Source of the DNA: Macrocystis pyrifera
Lineage: Eukaryota > Sar > Phaeophyceae > Laminariales > Laminariaceae
Assembly (NCBI GenBank): GCA_031763025.1
Contig: JASSKH010000030.1
Coordinates: 1,805,197 to 1,869,196 of the forward strand
Length of the DNA: 64,000 nt
Reading direction: 5' to 3'
Shown here: positions 23,201-36,100 of the stretch, one piece after another
How the letters are laid out: every line of letters begins with the position of its first letter
Numbering within the stretch: the first letter of the stretch is position 1
The notes under the pieces: generated by a model
The model's input: the letters and a program-made list of their open reading frames with translations, nothing else
What the model was told of the DNA's origin: nothing
Database searches by the model: none
Program-made: the position numbers and the translations under genes

Positions 23201-26200
23201 TTTCTACTTGCAACCATTCCCGCCTTTCGTTTGATACACCTCCCACCGTAAACACGCCAATGCATTGCTTCAACTCCCGCACCACCCGAGCTCACGGCTC
23301 ACAGTCGCCAGAGATGTTAGGAGACCGCGGTTTGACTCCTTGACTGACCGCTCCCTACACTAAACCTAGTACAATAAGGAAACAATAGGCATTGACGCGC
23401 CCCTAAAGACCGACCTCCTTTACTACGGTAGCATCTCGTGACAATCACAATTACAGCAGTACTTGTATTTTTGAATCGTGGAGGTACTTCTGTTTTTTTT
23501 CGCACGTAACATGGGCGTCGTCGGCACGTTCTCTCTCTCCCTCCCTTACTCCCTAATTCTCCCCCCCTCCTCCTCCTCTCTTGCTCCCTCCTCTCTACTC
23601 CTCCCCCTTTCCCCCCTTCTCTATCTCTCCCTCCCTCCCTCCCTCGAGTCCTATTTTCTCTTTCCCCCTCTCGTTCTTTCTGAGAACGGTTGAAATATAC
23701 TTCACGAACAAACCCTTCCTAAGTCCTAACCTTGCCCCTACCTCCAACCCCAACCTCGCCAGAGAAATTCCCGGAAACAATACGCCATTAGAAGATATTA
23801 GTATGGACTCTCAACCATTTTTATCTAAGCTGTGCCAAAACTTAAACACTACTGCTCGATGTCACCCTCCCTCTCTCTCACTCTTTCTCTCTCTTAAACA
23901 CTGCTGCCCGATTTCACCCTCCCTCTCTCGCACTCTCTCTATCCCTCTCTTTCTCCTACAACCTTTGCGGGACACGCGTACCGCACGGAAATTTCCCCGA
24001 AATGTCCAGGCGCTGGGTCGGGGAGGATTTCGCCCTTACCCCGACTATCCCTACTTCTTGTCGGATATTTGGTTCTTCAACCGAACGTCCGGTCAATGGA
24101 CAGAGGTGTGTCATATGGATTAACCTGGATTGGGTAATCGATCGATCTTTTACCCCTATAAGCTCAGTAGGTAACACCCTTGACTGGTGACAGCATTTTT
24201 ACGTTGGAAAAAACAAACCAGCCGCGTTGTAGATGCCTCCGTGCTTGTCCGTTGATGTCGGCTCGTTGGTGTCGATAGATCCGTTGATTGGTATCGCGCC
24301 CTCGACCCGTGCTGCGACACGGGTTTATAGCACAACACACTTTTTTCCTCGCAAGGCAAATATTTCTGACTGATTGGTGCTTCTCAACTGAACAACTACC
24401 CAACAAAAAGGCAATGAGGCACGCAGTTATCGGTTGGTTGTAACATTGTTTTTGGGGGCGTAGACCTCGCACGCCATGGGATGATCGATGGTCGGGTTAA
24501 GCGTCACGTTTCTTGAAAGCCGTTTTAATGGTGAGACGTACAGCTCAAGCGAACAGCCCTGGAAGGCAAAAATAGGTGCGCCCCTGTCGTAGCGGCACGA
24601 ACAAGGGCCACACTAAAAACGAGCCAATTTGCCTCGCACACAAAAGGAACCTTTTTGAACCAGAGGCGGCGGTGACAGAGGTGGCACCTCAGTTTCATGA
24701 GGTAGGTTCCTGTAAGTAAGAATGGGAGCAGTACACCTCAGCCTGAACCAACACTTGAGCAAACACAAATGTAGTGCGCGTAAGCTGAGTGAACAGTTGC
24801 TAGTTGTGAGGTGGCTAACCTGACAAGGGAGACTCATCCCAGAGAGCTCAGATAAACCTCGCCCATGACCCCTCCATCAAAGATACGCATCCGAAGTAAT
24901 ACAACTACGTTCCCATTACGTACCTAAACTCGGGGTAATTATCGGCCTTTCTCGGCAAATCAAGGCGATACCGACCGTAACGCAGCACACAGCCCCATGG
25001 ACTCGTGATATCATGCGTTGGTGCCGTTCTGATTGGCCGCAGGTCTCCGCGACCAGCTCGGCGAAACCGACGCCCCGGATGGATCACACTCTCGTCAAAG
25101 TCGACCACCTGCTGGTGGTGTTCGGCGGGTACTACTTCAACCACCACTACGACGACACGTGGTTCTTCAACACCTCCACGAGGTTTGTCGTCTCAGGAAT
25201 GAGTGTAACTGTCGTCGTCGTGTTTTCGGCGGGTCCAGCACACCACGCGGCTTTTTTTGTTTTTGTTTTTTGCTTCTGTGTGTTGTTTTCTGCGGAGAAC
25301 GAAGGCTGGTACCATCCGTCGTCGTGCTTCTGGTGGCGGTTCGGTTCTACCGCGCAGCCTGCTTCTTGCTTTGCTGTTTGCTTGGTTTTGGAGTTTTTGC
25401 CAGGAAGGAACGAAAGGAATGTTGTCGTCGTGCGTGCTTTTAGGGCGGGCCATACTCGTTTTCGCGTTCATGTTGTGGTATATACAGTATATGTGCCGCC
25501 TTTACGCAGGCGGGCGATTGCGCTAGATACAAGATACGATGTGCAGCAGCACGATAAAAAGCCGCGTTTTTTTCCTGGCGGCGTTTGAAAATTTCTCACG
25601 TAGGTACTCACCATAAAAACTGTTGTGGATAGTACCGCGAGACAGGTCTACATAAGCGCGTCGATACCTCTTTTGGCCTTTTATACTGTTTTCAGTGTAG
25701 GGGGCGGTCAGTCGAGGGGTAAAACCGCGGTCTCCTCTGATAGCGTATTTGAATCTCATGGGATGCTGAGATGGGCCTCGCTTTTTTATTTTTCAAATCT
25801 GGCACTTCTTCATCGTCACCTTTTTTGCGGGGAGTCCCGAAACACAAGAATTGTTTTGATTGAATATTAATGTACAAAATTTCCTTACTTTTTTCGGGGC
25901 AGATCGGTATTAATATGGGGCTTGAGAGGGATACAGCGACGAAACCATGTATACAGAGAGACGGCAGCATCGGCCGCACGAAACAGCAGTCCGGGCTGTG
26001 GTAGCACAGGAGATGCCAGTGTGACACATTTATAACTTCATGGGTTGTACATGTACGATACACCACGCGCCCGCGGGGCGTCATGACACCGCACACTTCG
26101 CGCTCGAACTGGTGCGCGTTCACCCAAAGCGTTGTCTAACTACGATCCGTCACAGAGGGACGAGCACCGGACATGGGGCGTGCGTGCGACCGACGTCATC

Positions 26201-29200
26201 CACGCTAAATATAAGCAGCGTTTGGATTGTGCAGAAATACGAGCCGCTCTCGAAAGACGCCGTTGTGAGGCGAAACAAGCGAGTCACAGACAGAAAACTC
26301 AGTGCAGGACGCATTCGGGGGAACGGGAGGTGCGGTGCGATGAAAAACACCAGGGGATGGGGATGCCTGGATACCAACTCCCAGGTTTTTTTTCTCTCGT
26401 GTTTCATGACGGTAGCAGTGCAGATACGGTCACAACAACACCCGTCCCAGCTTCTTTTTTTTTTCCTGCCGACGTTCGCCGTCCGTCACACCCCCTAGCA
26501 TGCCGTCATTGACGTATTTGCCCCTTAGGCCTAACCCCCTAACCCGCGCCTTTATTTGCTATGCTTTGTTTTGACCGCCATCCCACACTAGGGGTGCACC
26601 AGAAGTTCCTGAGCCCCTCGCAGTAGGAGCTCAATGTCTCAACCGATACAATACCTGCAAGAAATTCGTTCGTGCCACCCGACCGGCACTTGTATGCGCT
26701 ATTAATAGCCCTAAAACGAATGTACGAGTAAATTTTTCATCCTAACTGGTAGTTCCTCACTTAAGAAACCCAATTGGTCAGAAACCTTTCGCTCAAATAG
26801 TGCGACCCCTGCCGCGGGGCGATCGGCTTCTGGTTTGAAAAAAAAACGACCTACACTTAACCCTTTCACGAACTCTGAAAAATTTAACCTTTACCCTGTA
26901 ACCCTGACCCTTCGCTAACCCCAGCCCTGTCCCTCGGCGCCTTCTTTTGCGTTTGCGTTTTGCTTTGGCTTGCAGCTTCTGGCTTGAGAAAACGACCCAC
27001 ATGCACCCGGTGTACCCGACCAACTGCACGGACGACTTGGCTTTCATCGAGGAGAACAACTGCACCGAGCTGCTCTGGCCGAAGGTCGGTGTTTTGCTCT
27101 GGTACCCCCCATCTCCCTGTTTCGGCGTTGTGACTTGCGTTGACTTGCGGTGAAAGTGTCCCCTCGTCATGCCTGGCAGCGCGGTATCTCCTGCGAGGGT
27201 GAGGAAAATGCTGGTCATCGCACCGAACTCTTCCGGCCGAAGGAAGCATCGCACCGAACTCCTCCGCCCCCGAAGGAAGGAGTGTTGAGGTATCCCCTCT
27301 CCGCTATTGCGGCATTCCGGTTTGTGGTTGAGCGTCTCCTCATCTCCTGTGACTAATTGCAGAGGCGAGAGACACACGAAACCTTCTGCAGGTAATACGA
27401 ACACTGTCAATAGGACCCCACGCCACGTTGTCCGGAGCAGTCATTGAAACACGGACGTTGATATCCAAGTTCTATACGTTTTGTGACGTGCAGCGACTAC
27501 GCACCGATACGAGTACATCAGTATCTTAGTTTGGATATTCCGGGAAATGCAACGTGCGGATCGACTACGGTTTTGTCTCAGGCGTTGTTCGGTCTGCTGT
27601 ATGTCCAACGCATCACGATCACTAATGTTGCTGAAGGACGTTGCTTCTGTGGAACGTTGCTGATGGCATCACAGGGAACAGGTCGGCCCACCGTAGAGTA
27701 CACCTCCACCCGTGGCGTAGGCATTGTCCCCGAGATGACCAAGTGACGGGCCACCAGGCCACTTGTTGTTCACTCTACTCCTCTCTTTCTCCTTCCCCGC
27801 TCTTCTCCATTTCCGTCCCTTTCTCTTCCACCGTTCTCTTCTCTCGAGAAAACATGTTTTCTTCTCTCTTTTCGTTTCTTCTTCCGTTGGCCTGAAGAAG
27901 CGCCTTTTCAAACCATCTCCTTTCTTCTTCTTCTTCTTCTTCTTCACGAGTGACCTTCACAGACACCTCGGTGCCACCTCTGCCCGTCTCTCTTCACGGA
28001 GACAGAACCTCGACACACGCATCGTTCTTTTTTATTTAGGCGGTTTGACAAGAAAAACGCCGGTTGTGTAGAAACCTCAAAAGGTTGGCAAGGTCGGCGG
28101 CGGTGACACACCACTGCCCGTGAAGCGTCGAAAACACCCTCCCGTTCTCAGCACCGATTCTGGTTGCCGGCTACTAGACCCATCCACACTAAATTTTCTG
28201 AATCTCCTCAGTTGACCTTAAGGAGCTGCATGCCTCACCCGAAAACTGCCTCCGGCAAATATCAAATTGCATCCCGACGAATAATCCCATGGCCTAGGTA
28301 TACAAAAATGTCATTTTTCAAAAACAAGATTGGCATCATTCCGACGATTTTGGGCTAAGGAGCCCCGTCATTCAGAAAACATTTTATCGGAAATGTGCTA
28401 CCTCTATCGTAGAGCGCGTCGCTACTGTAGATGCTATTACGGGGGTCCATAGTAAATAGGACCAAATATTGTTACTAAAAATAGCGAAATATATAGGTTT
28501 TTATGTATAACACAGGTCCCATTAACTATGGACCCCCGTAATAACTACATTTCTCTGTGATCGTGTTCCCTTGGGGGAGGGGTTCTAGTTCTTAGTTCTT
28601 CGAACCGGCTAGAAGGGAGTGAGGTTTGAGCCGGACATTTTGTCGGAGGGTAGATCTGTCCATTCAATTGACGGCCAATTTGTACGGCACCCAGATAAGA
28701 TTGGGATTTCGCCCACTTCCCTTTGTATTCACTCCACGCGCCGCCCGCCCTACAACGTGGTGATACGAGCCTATTGGTCAACCTTTTCCCGGCAGCCCGG
28801 GGGTCTAATGCCTCAACAAATGGATCGTCATACACCCCACCCCACTCCACTCCACTGCACTCCACCCCACCCCACCCTGCCCTTCCCTTGGTCTGGTGCA
28901 GGACCTGGAAAGGGACTCCACGGCTCCCTGGGGCCCCCTGGAGTACAAGAACCAGGACTCCTACCACCCCGATTCGGAGTTCGGACCATTCTACGGCGTT
29001 CATGCCCGGGGAGATATAGGGTCAAGGTGACAAACAAAAAGCAGTACACGACCGTTTCAAGTATCCGCCAGCACAAGTACCCTACAGTAGCGAGCGAGAG
29101 CAAGACGTGAACTATCAGCTTGTCACGACGATGATTTACGAATGGCATTCTTGTTTACCTGCACTCAGCGTGAAAAATGGTCTGTGTTTGATTTATCTCG

Positions 29201-29901
29201 CCCTTACTTTTTGTGTCATCGAAATAAATAAACGCCTACTTCAATACTTCGATTCCCAGGGAAGAATATTATGATACTCCTTGGGGAAGGGTAAATAAGC
29301 GCCTATTTCAACACTTCGATTCCCAGGCAAGAATAATATTATATTCCTGGGGAAGGGTAGGTACCGGGTTACAAAGTTGCAGTATGCGGCAAGCCCGACC
29401 ATTAGGTGCAGGTTTAGAGCTAGATGCTCTCGGCCGATACGCAGTTTGATGCCTCACACTCATTGTTGCCACGCCGTCTCAGTCCAAGAGACCTCTGGAA
29501 AGCGGGCGGGATCAAATACGACAATTTGCTCTCGTGTTTCATCTTAAAATACGCCACCTCAACAACAGAGGCCATGAATACCATGGCAAGACGTTGTGTC
29601 TGAGGCGGAGGGTAGTTTTTTTTTTGTATCATGCACCTCTACACCCTAAGGTACAGTTTCTTATCGTGCACCCCGACACCCTGCATACATGTCTCATATT
29701 TTCGCCTGCGGTTGTGGCTGCGGGCTACGTGGACTTCAGGGAGATGATATTGTCAAAAATATAACAGCATCATAATCATCACCATAATCCTCTTCATCTT
29801 CTTTATTATCATCATCATCGTCATCATCATCATCATCATTAGCATCATCATCGTCATCATCATCATCATCATTAGCATCATCATCATCATCGTCATCGTC
29901 G

Positions 29902-29948
<47 letters not shown>

Positions 29949-32900
29949 GTCATCATCATCATCATAATCATCGCCACCATCATCACCGTCATCATCATCA
30001 TCATCATCATCATTATCATCATTCTCATCGTCGTCATCATCATCATCATCATCATTATCATCATCATCGTCATCATCAGCAGCATCATCATCACCATAAT
30101 CATCAGCATCGCAAAAAATATCGAGAAGAAAATCGCCTATTTTAATACCTTGATTCATTCACAAGGAAGACCTTGCATCTGGGGCGGAGGAGCGTTTTTC
30201 TTTTCCAATCATGCACCCCGACACCGTATAGACATATTATCATTTTCCCGTGTGTTTGTGGCCGCGAGCTACGTAGATTACAGGGACATGAAATAACATC
30301 GGAACATCGTCGTCATCATCATCATCATCATCATCATCCTCATCATCGCCATAATAATCACCATCATCATCATCTCCATAATCCTCATCGTCGTCATTAT
30401 CACCATAATCCTCATAGTCATCATCATCACACTAATCATCATCATCATCACCATCACCATAATCATCGTGATCACCATAATCACCAACACAGTTCAACAT
30501 CGTAAAACCAATCGAGGGGAAAAAAAAACGCTTGTTTTGGTTCGCTCGCAGGGAAGACGTCACGTCTGGGGATCCGCTGCCCCCGTACATGGCCACCGCC
30601 CCGAGGCAATACGTGAGGGCTTACATCCACGCCGTGAACTCCTCGCATAACGCGCTCCTCCACGAGTGGTGCACCAGCGTCAAGGGGGAGCCCACCAGGT
30701 AGGCATGTTTTCTCTTCGGGGGTAGGCATGTTTTCTATGTGGGGGTAGGCATGTTTTCATGCTTTCTATGCAAGAGTAGGCGTGTTTTCTATTCGGGGGT
30801 AGGCATGTTTTATCTTCAAGGGTAGTCATGTTTTCTATTCGAGAGTAGGCGTGTTTTCTGTTCTGGGGTAGGCATGTTTCTATTCGGGGATAGGCTTGTT
30901 TTCTATTCGAGGGTATGCGCTTTTTCTATTCGGGGGCAGGCCAGTTTTCTATTCGGGGGTGAGCATATTTTCCATGTAGGCATAGGCATGTTTTCTATGC
31001 GGTGGTAGGTATGTTTTTATGCGGGGGTAGGCAGGTTTACTATGCGAGGGTAGGCGTTTTTATCTTTGCGGGGGGTGCGGGTGATACTGCGAAGACGCAA
31101 AGTGCCCAGGCTTTTGTCCGCATCTCTTCGAAACGACAAGGAGCAACGGTCCCCAGACTACTTTAGGGCTAGGCTACGGCAATGAACCATTACAGGGGGC
31201 CATAGTAGATAGGACCTACGGTACACACACAAAGCTATATATTTATCTATTTTTACCAACAATATTTGGTCCTATTTACCGTGGTCCCCCTTAATAGTGC
31301 GATATCAACAACAGCAATTTTTGAAATTATACTCTGTAAAATATTGCGGTAAGAGAGCAGGAAGGAGGCGAGTGGCAGGGGAGGAGGAGGAAAGTTCTTG
31401 AATAGTTTTCTGCAGTGTGCAGTGATATTTTCTTTAAAAATTCAGGGTAGGAGGGTAGGACGGAGGCGGTGACACGAGAAGCGGAGGAAATTTCTCGAAG
31501 GAAACTTCTCGTTTCAAAGCGATGCAACAAAATTCCGCCCCTTCGTGATACGAGTGCATCGTCGAGATGCGAGGGTCTAACGTCGTACGACTACGGCCAT
31601 GCATGACATTATTAGTACCCCCCCCCATTGACGCTGCCATCCATAAGCAAGTCTGCCTCACAACCTGTTCCTTCAGTAGTAGCGTGCAGTTCACCCTTCA
31701 TGCGACTCGCCGAACACCTCACGTTTGGCTTCGCAAAAGCTTGGTGCAAGCAATGTCTGCCTGTTCGGTGAAAACCCGACGTGCCCCGTCCCGGCATTGT
31801 ATACAGGGATGCGAGGGTCTATGGCAATAAGACTACGGCCATGCATGATATCGAGTACAATCCCCACCCCCCACCCACCTCCCTTCTCTCCTCGCCCGCC
31901 CCCCCCCCCCCCCCCCCCTCGACATTCCCCTGCCGCGTGTCTACACGACCGCGCGCCGATTTTTATGTCGTTTTCTTTTTTTCCGTCCGTGAAAGGGGTA
32001 CTTCGCTCGACGGTCTTTTCGGGCGCAGCGACCAGCCGGTCTTCATCTCGCAGCCGAGGAGGCTCGCTCCCGGCTGGGACGGCTGCCGTGATAGACAGGA
32101 CGGCCGAGAAGACCTCAACCAAGGCCTTATGTGGGAGCACCCGGGGGCATCGATCCGACGCACAGGTGCGCACATAAGAGCCGAAGAAAGTTCTAATAAA
32201 GCCATGCGGTGTCCGTCAACCATGTGCGTGTGTCCGTGACGATGTGACACGACTGAAAATAGTAGACTATGCGGTGGAAAAATTGAACTTTTCCGTGCAT
32301 TTTCCGTGAAAGGCAAGGCGGTCGAGAAATATCTGACAAAGCCAGGGCCTCGTGTTGGAACACCCGGGGGCATCGTTCCGACGCCCAGCTGCGAGAACAT
32401 GATAGCAAGAAAAAGTACTGCAGTGTGTGTGTCGACCAAGTGCGACGGCCATGTGTGACGGCCGTGTGTGTCAATCATGTGTGTCGACCACGTGTGTCAA
32501 CCATGTGCGTCAGACATGTGATCATGCGTGTCAACCATGTGTGTCAACAATGTGTGTGTCAATCATGTGTGTGAGCCATGTGTGTCAACCATTTGTGTAT
32601 CGATTATGTGTTTGTCAACCATGTGTGTGATGTGGTGATACGGTTAACGGATCGTTTACTACGGGACGTAAAAATGATCCCACACTAGGTACGAGTGCAG
32701 CTCTAAAAGGGTAAACTCTACCGTTACAAGCAGCCGACTGGACAATCTACAGCAGCCACTGCTGTCCCCTGGAAAACCCTTGCGCGTTGTTACCGAAGGC
32801 TTGACTGTACACACAGTCGCGCCTATAGGCTGCAAGCGCTCAATGGCATGTGTTATCCTCCCTCGAAAACGCCGGTCATCTGATCAAGCTACCGGAAAAC

Positions 32901-33151
32901 GTCGCCGAACGTGTACGTTTCGCTCGGGGGTCGTCACACGTAGGCCTACTTGTTGTTGTGGCTGTTGCTGTTATCGTTGCTGTGGTTATTGCTGTTGCTG
33001 TTGTGGTTATTATCTTATGGCCATGATGCAGTCCGTCCGCGGTCGTAAGACAAGACAAGCTTTAGTAACTCTGGAGCACGGCAGAATACACCAAGTGTAA
33101 AAAACCAAAAACAAGCAGTATGATAACCTCCGCGGCTCCATCCACGAGCTG

Positions 33152-33182
<31 letters not shown>

Positions 33183-36100
33183 CCCTTTTTAGGTTATTGG
33201 TCACTTCGAGATCACCACCTGTAACCACAGCAGCAGCACTGCTGTATGTACAATACCTCCGTGGCTTCTTTGACTCGCCCTCTCTCCCCCCCTCCTCTCT
33301 TGCTGCCGGATGTTGGGCATGATGTTACCTCCTCGTTGCCTCTCAGGCGGTGTACTCTAAGACCCACGCGATGGTGCTCATGTACGGGGGGCAGGGGTAC
33401 AGCGACTGGCAAACTCCATCCGTCAACTTTACCACGGAAACGTCCGTCTTGAGCGATTTCTGGTGCGGAGAAAAGAAGCAATGCACGAAACATTTATCAG
33501 TTTTCGTTAGTTCCGATGTCTTCGACATCTTTCCTCCCTTCTTCTGCCCCTCTTCCCCCCTCCCCCTTCCCCTCCCCCTCCGCCCCCCGCCCTGCTCTGT
33601 CTCGAAAGGGATGCGTTGTTAATGGCCGAATGACTAAGGCAAGCAGGAAATTAGTACGCCCCCCTCCCCCCTTCCGTCTCGAAAGGGATGCGTGGTCAAT
33701 AATCAAATGATAAGGCAAGCACAAAATTAGTACGCCCGCCCACCTCCTTCGTCCACGCCTCTCACTGCGTGAGCTAGACAAGCAGGTTACCGTTTTTTTT
33801 TTTTGGTTTGGCGGTCACCACGGGCTGGCGGTTGAGTTAGATCATTCTTGTGCAGGGAGAACCTTAACTCGATCAATGGGAATGATCGCATCACGTGGTG
33901 TGTATATGGTAAGGCACCCAGGAGGCAGTCACATAGTAAACCCATTGCTGTCTATGGAAGTGGCCACACCAAAAAATGATTAATTTAACTGACGCTGTCA
34001 TCCGTATGCAAGAAAATCCACCTCAAAAATCCGCCTAAGCGGTTCTGAGTATAGGATGCAGCTCACCCTTCATGCGACTCGCCCAACACCTCATGGCGCT
34101 TCGCGCTTGGTGCAAGCAATCAATGTGTCTGCCTGGTCGGTGAAACTCCGACGTGCTCCGTCCCAGCATTGTAGGGATGCAAGGGCCTACGGTCATACGA
34201 CTACGGCCATGCATGACAATGAGTACAACCTCCCCCCACCCCCCCCCCCCCGCCCCCTCTCCCTCGTCCTCTTCCTAACACCACAATTCCTCACTCACTG
34301 GTGCCCCCCCCCCCCCCCCCCCCCCCCGCTTGCATACATGCAACTTATCTCGGAATGATTGGATGTACGGAATGGGCAGGACGCTAGGAATGTCAGACTG
34401 CTCTTCCAACTGTTCCTTTCACGGGGACTGCAGCTACGGTTACTGCTCGTGTCACGAAGGGTACTATGGGCTGGACTGCTCGAATACGTCGTGTCCGGGG
34501 GATTTCTGCTACTACGAGGAGACAACTCACGTGGAAGTCTGCTCGCATTGCTGCCAGGCAAGTCTTCTTTCAGCTCCTGGGGGGGAAGGGGGGGGTGTAC
34601 TCGATAGGAGAGTTGTACTCGATCTCACGCATGGCCGTAGTCGTATGACCATAGACCCTCGCCCGGGGGGGAAGGGGGAAAGGGGGAAGGGGGGGGGGGA
34701 AAGGGGAGGGGAGGGGGGAGGGGACGGGGAAGGGCGGGGAAGGGAGCGGTGAGAGGGAGAGGGGGGGGGGCGGGGGGGTGTCCTCATGCCACGCATGGGC
34801 GTTGGCTTGTGAACCATAGACCCTCTCATTCCTGTGTGAAATTCCGGGACGGACTGCGCGTCGATTTTTCACCGATTAGCGGCAGACTCTGCTTGCACCA
34901 AGCGCAAAGCCCCGTGATGTCTTGTTCGGCGAGTCGCGTGAAGGGTGAGCTGCATCCTACTCAGAACCGCTTGCAAGGCGGACTTTCTTGCATATGGATG
35001 ACAACATCGTCGCATTAATTGTATTTTTCTGGTGTAACCACGTAGGTAAGAGACAGCTTTTGGTAAGCATGGGGGGAACGGGGGGGGGGGGGGAGGGGGA
35101 AGGGGGGCGTGGAGAAGTAGGGGGGGGGGGGGGGGGGGGGGGGAGGGGGAAGAAAGAGAGGAGGGGGGGGGGGGGGGGGGGGGGAGGCGGGGTAGGCGGG
35201 GGAGTCAAGAAGGCATCGCGGAGAAAGCTTAGACACCCGGCCCGCTTCGATCGTCGGCGAGGCGCCTCTTGCGTGGAGTAGACTACAACATAACTATTGC
35301 GGGGGACCATAGTAAATAGGACCAAATACTGTTGGCAAAAATAGGTAAATATATAGATTTTTACGTATATCATACGTCATATTAACTATGGACCCCCGCA
35401 ATAGTAAGCTATTCTCTGTAAGGGCAAACGTAGCATTAGCAGTAGCTCTTCGCGGAAACAAGAGCCTTGGAGATTCTCATCACAAGCTGGTTTAACGCTT
35501 ACACTCTTGGTAAGCAGCACGTCGGCAACTATCGGTAACCGTCAGTGCCCGTCGGCAGTCATCACCCATCGGTAACCGTCGGTAATCATCAATAATCACA
35601 CCCGTAACCATCGTTATGCGTCGGTGACCAACGGTACCCGCCATCAACCATCGTCACCCGTCGGTATCCACCGGTACCCGCCATCAACCATCGAAATCAT
35701 CGGTACCCATCGATACCGTCGGTAGCCATCGGTACCCGTCGGTAGCCGTTGGTAACCGTCGAACGGTCGGCAAACTGACCCACAATACCTCGCCGGGCAC
35801 TCAAGGGGGGGGGGTCTTTGCAGTCCTTTTTTTCATGCTATCCCTCTTGCGATGGACACACACAGGCCGGCTGGGCTCACCAAGACGGAGACGAGTACGT
35901 GACCGAGGGAGTGTCCCGCTTGGAGTGCTCCGCGACCATGCCGGGGGAGAGCCACGGGATCTGCGACGGCTTCGGAACATGCCAGTGTTCTCCCCCGTTC
36001 ATCGGAGACGACTGCTCTACCAAGGTCTGTCTGTCTGTCTGACTGCCTGTCCGTTCCTCTAGCGTTCCGTGTGCTTTATTTGTTTGCCGATAGTTTTGCT

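Noticed and set aside
26132..26512. 126-codon plus ORF in intron 10
   Set aside because: Mixed composition but no recognisable domain, and its frame cannot be joined to exon 10 or 11 through good splice sites.
29700..29760. Exon-like GYVDFREMI reading in intron 12
   Set aside because: It is part of the duplicated intron block (repeated near 30270) and is not phase-linked to exons 12 or 13.
29736..30158. Asp-rich 140-codon ORF on the minus strand
   Set aside because: Pure translation of the ATC/GAT microsatellite. No start context or flanking domain.
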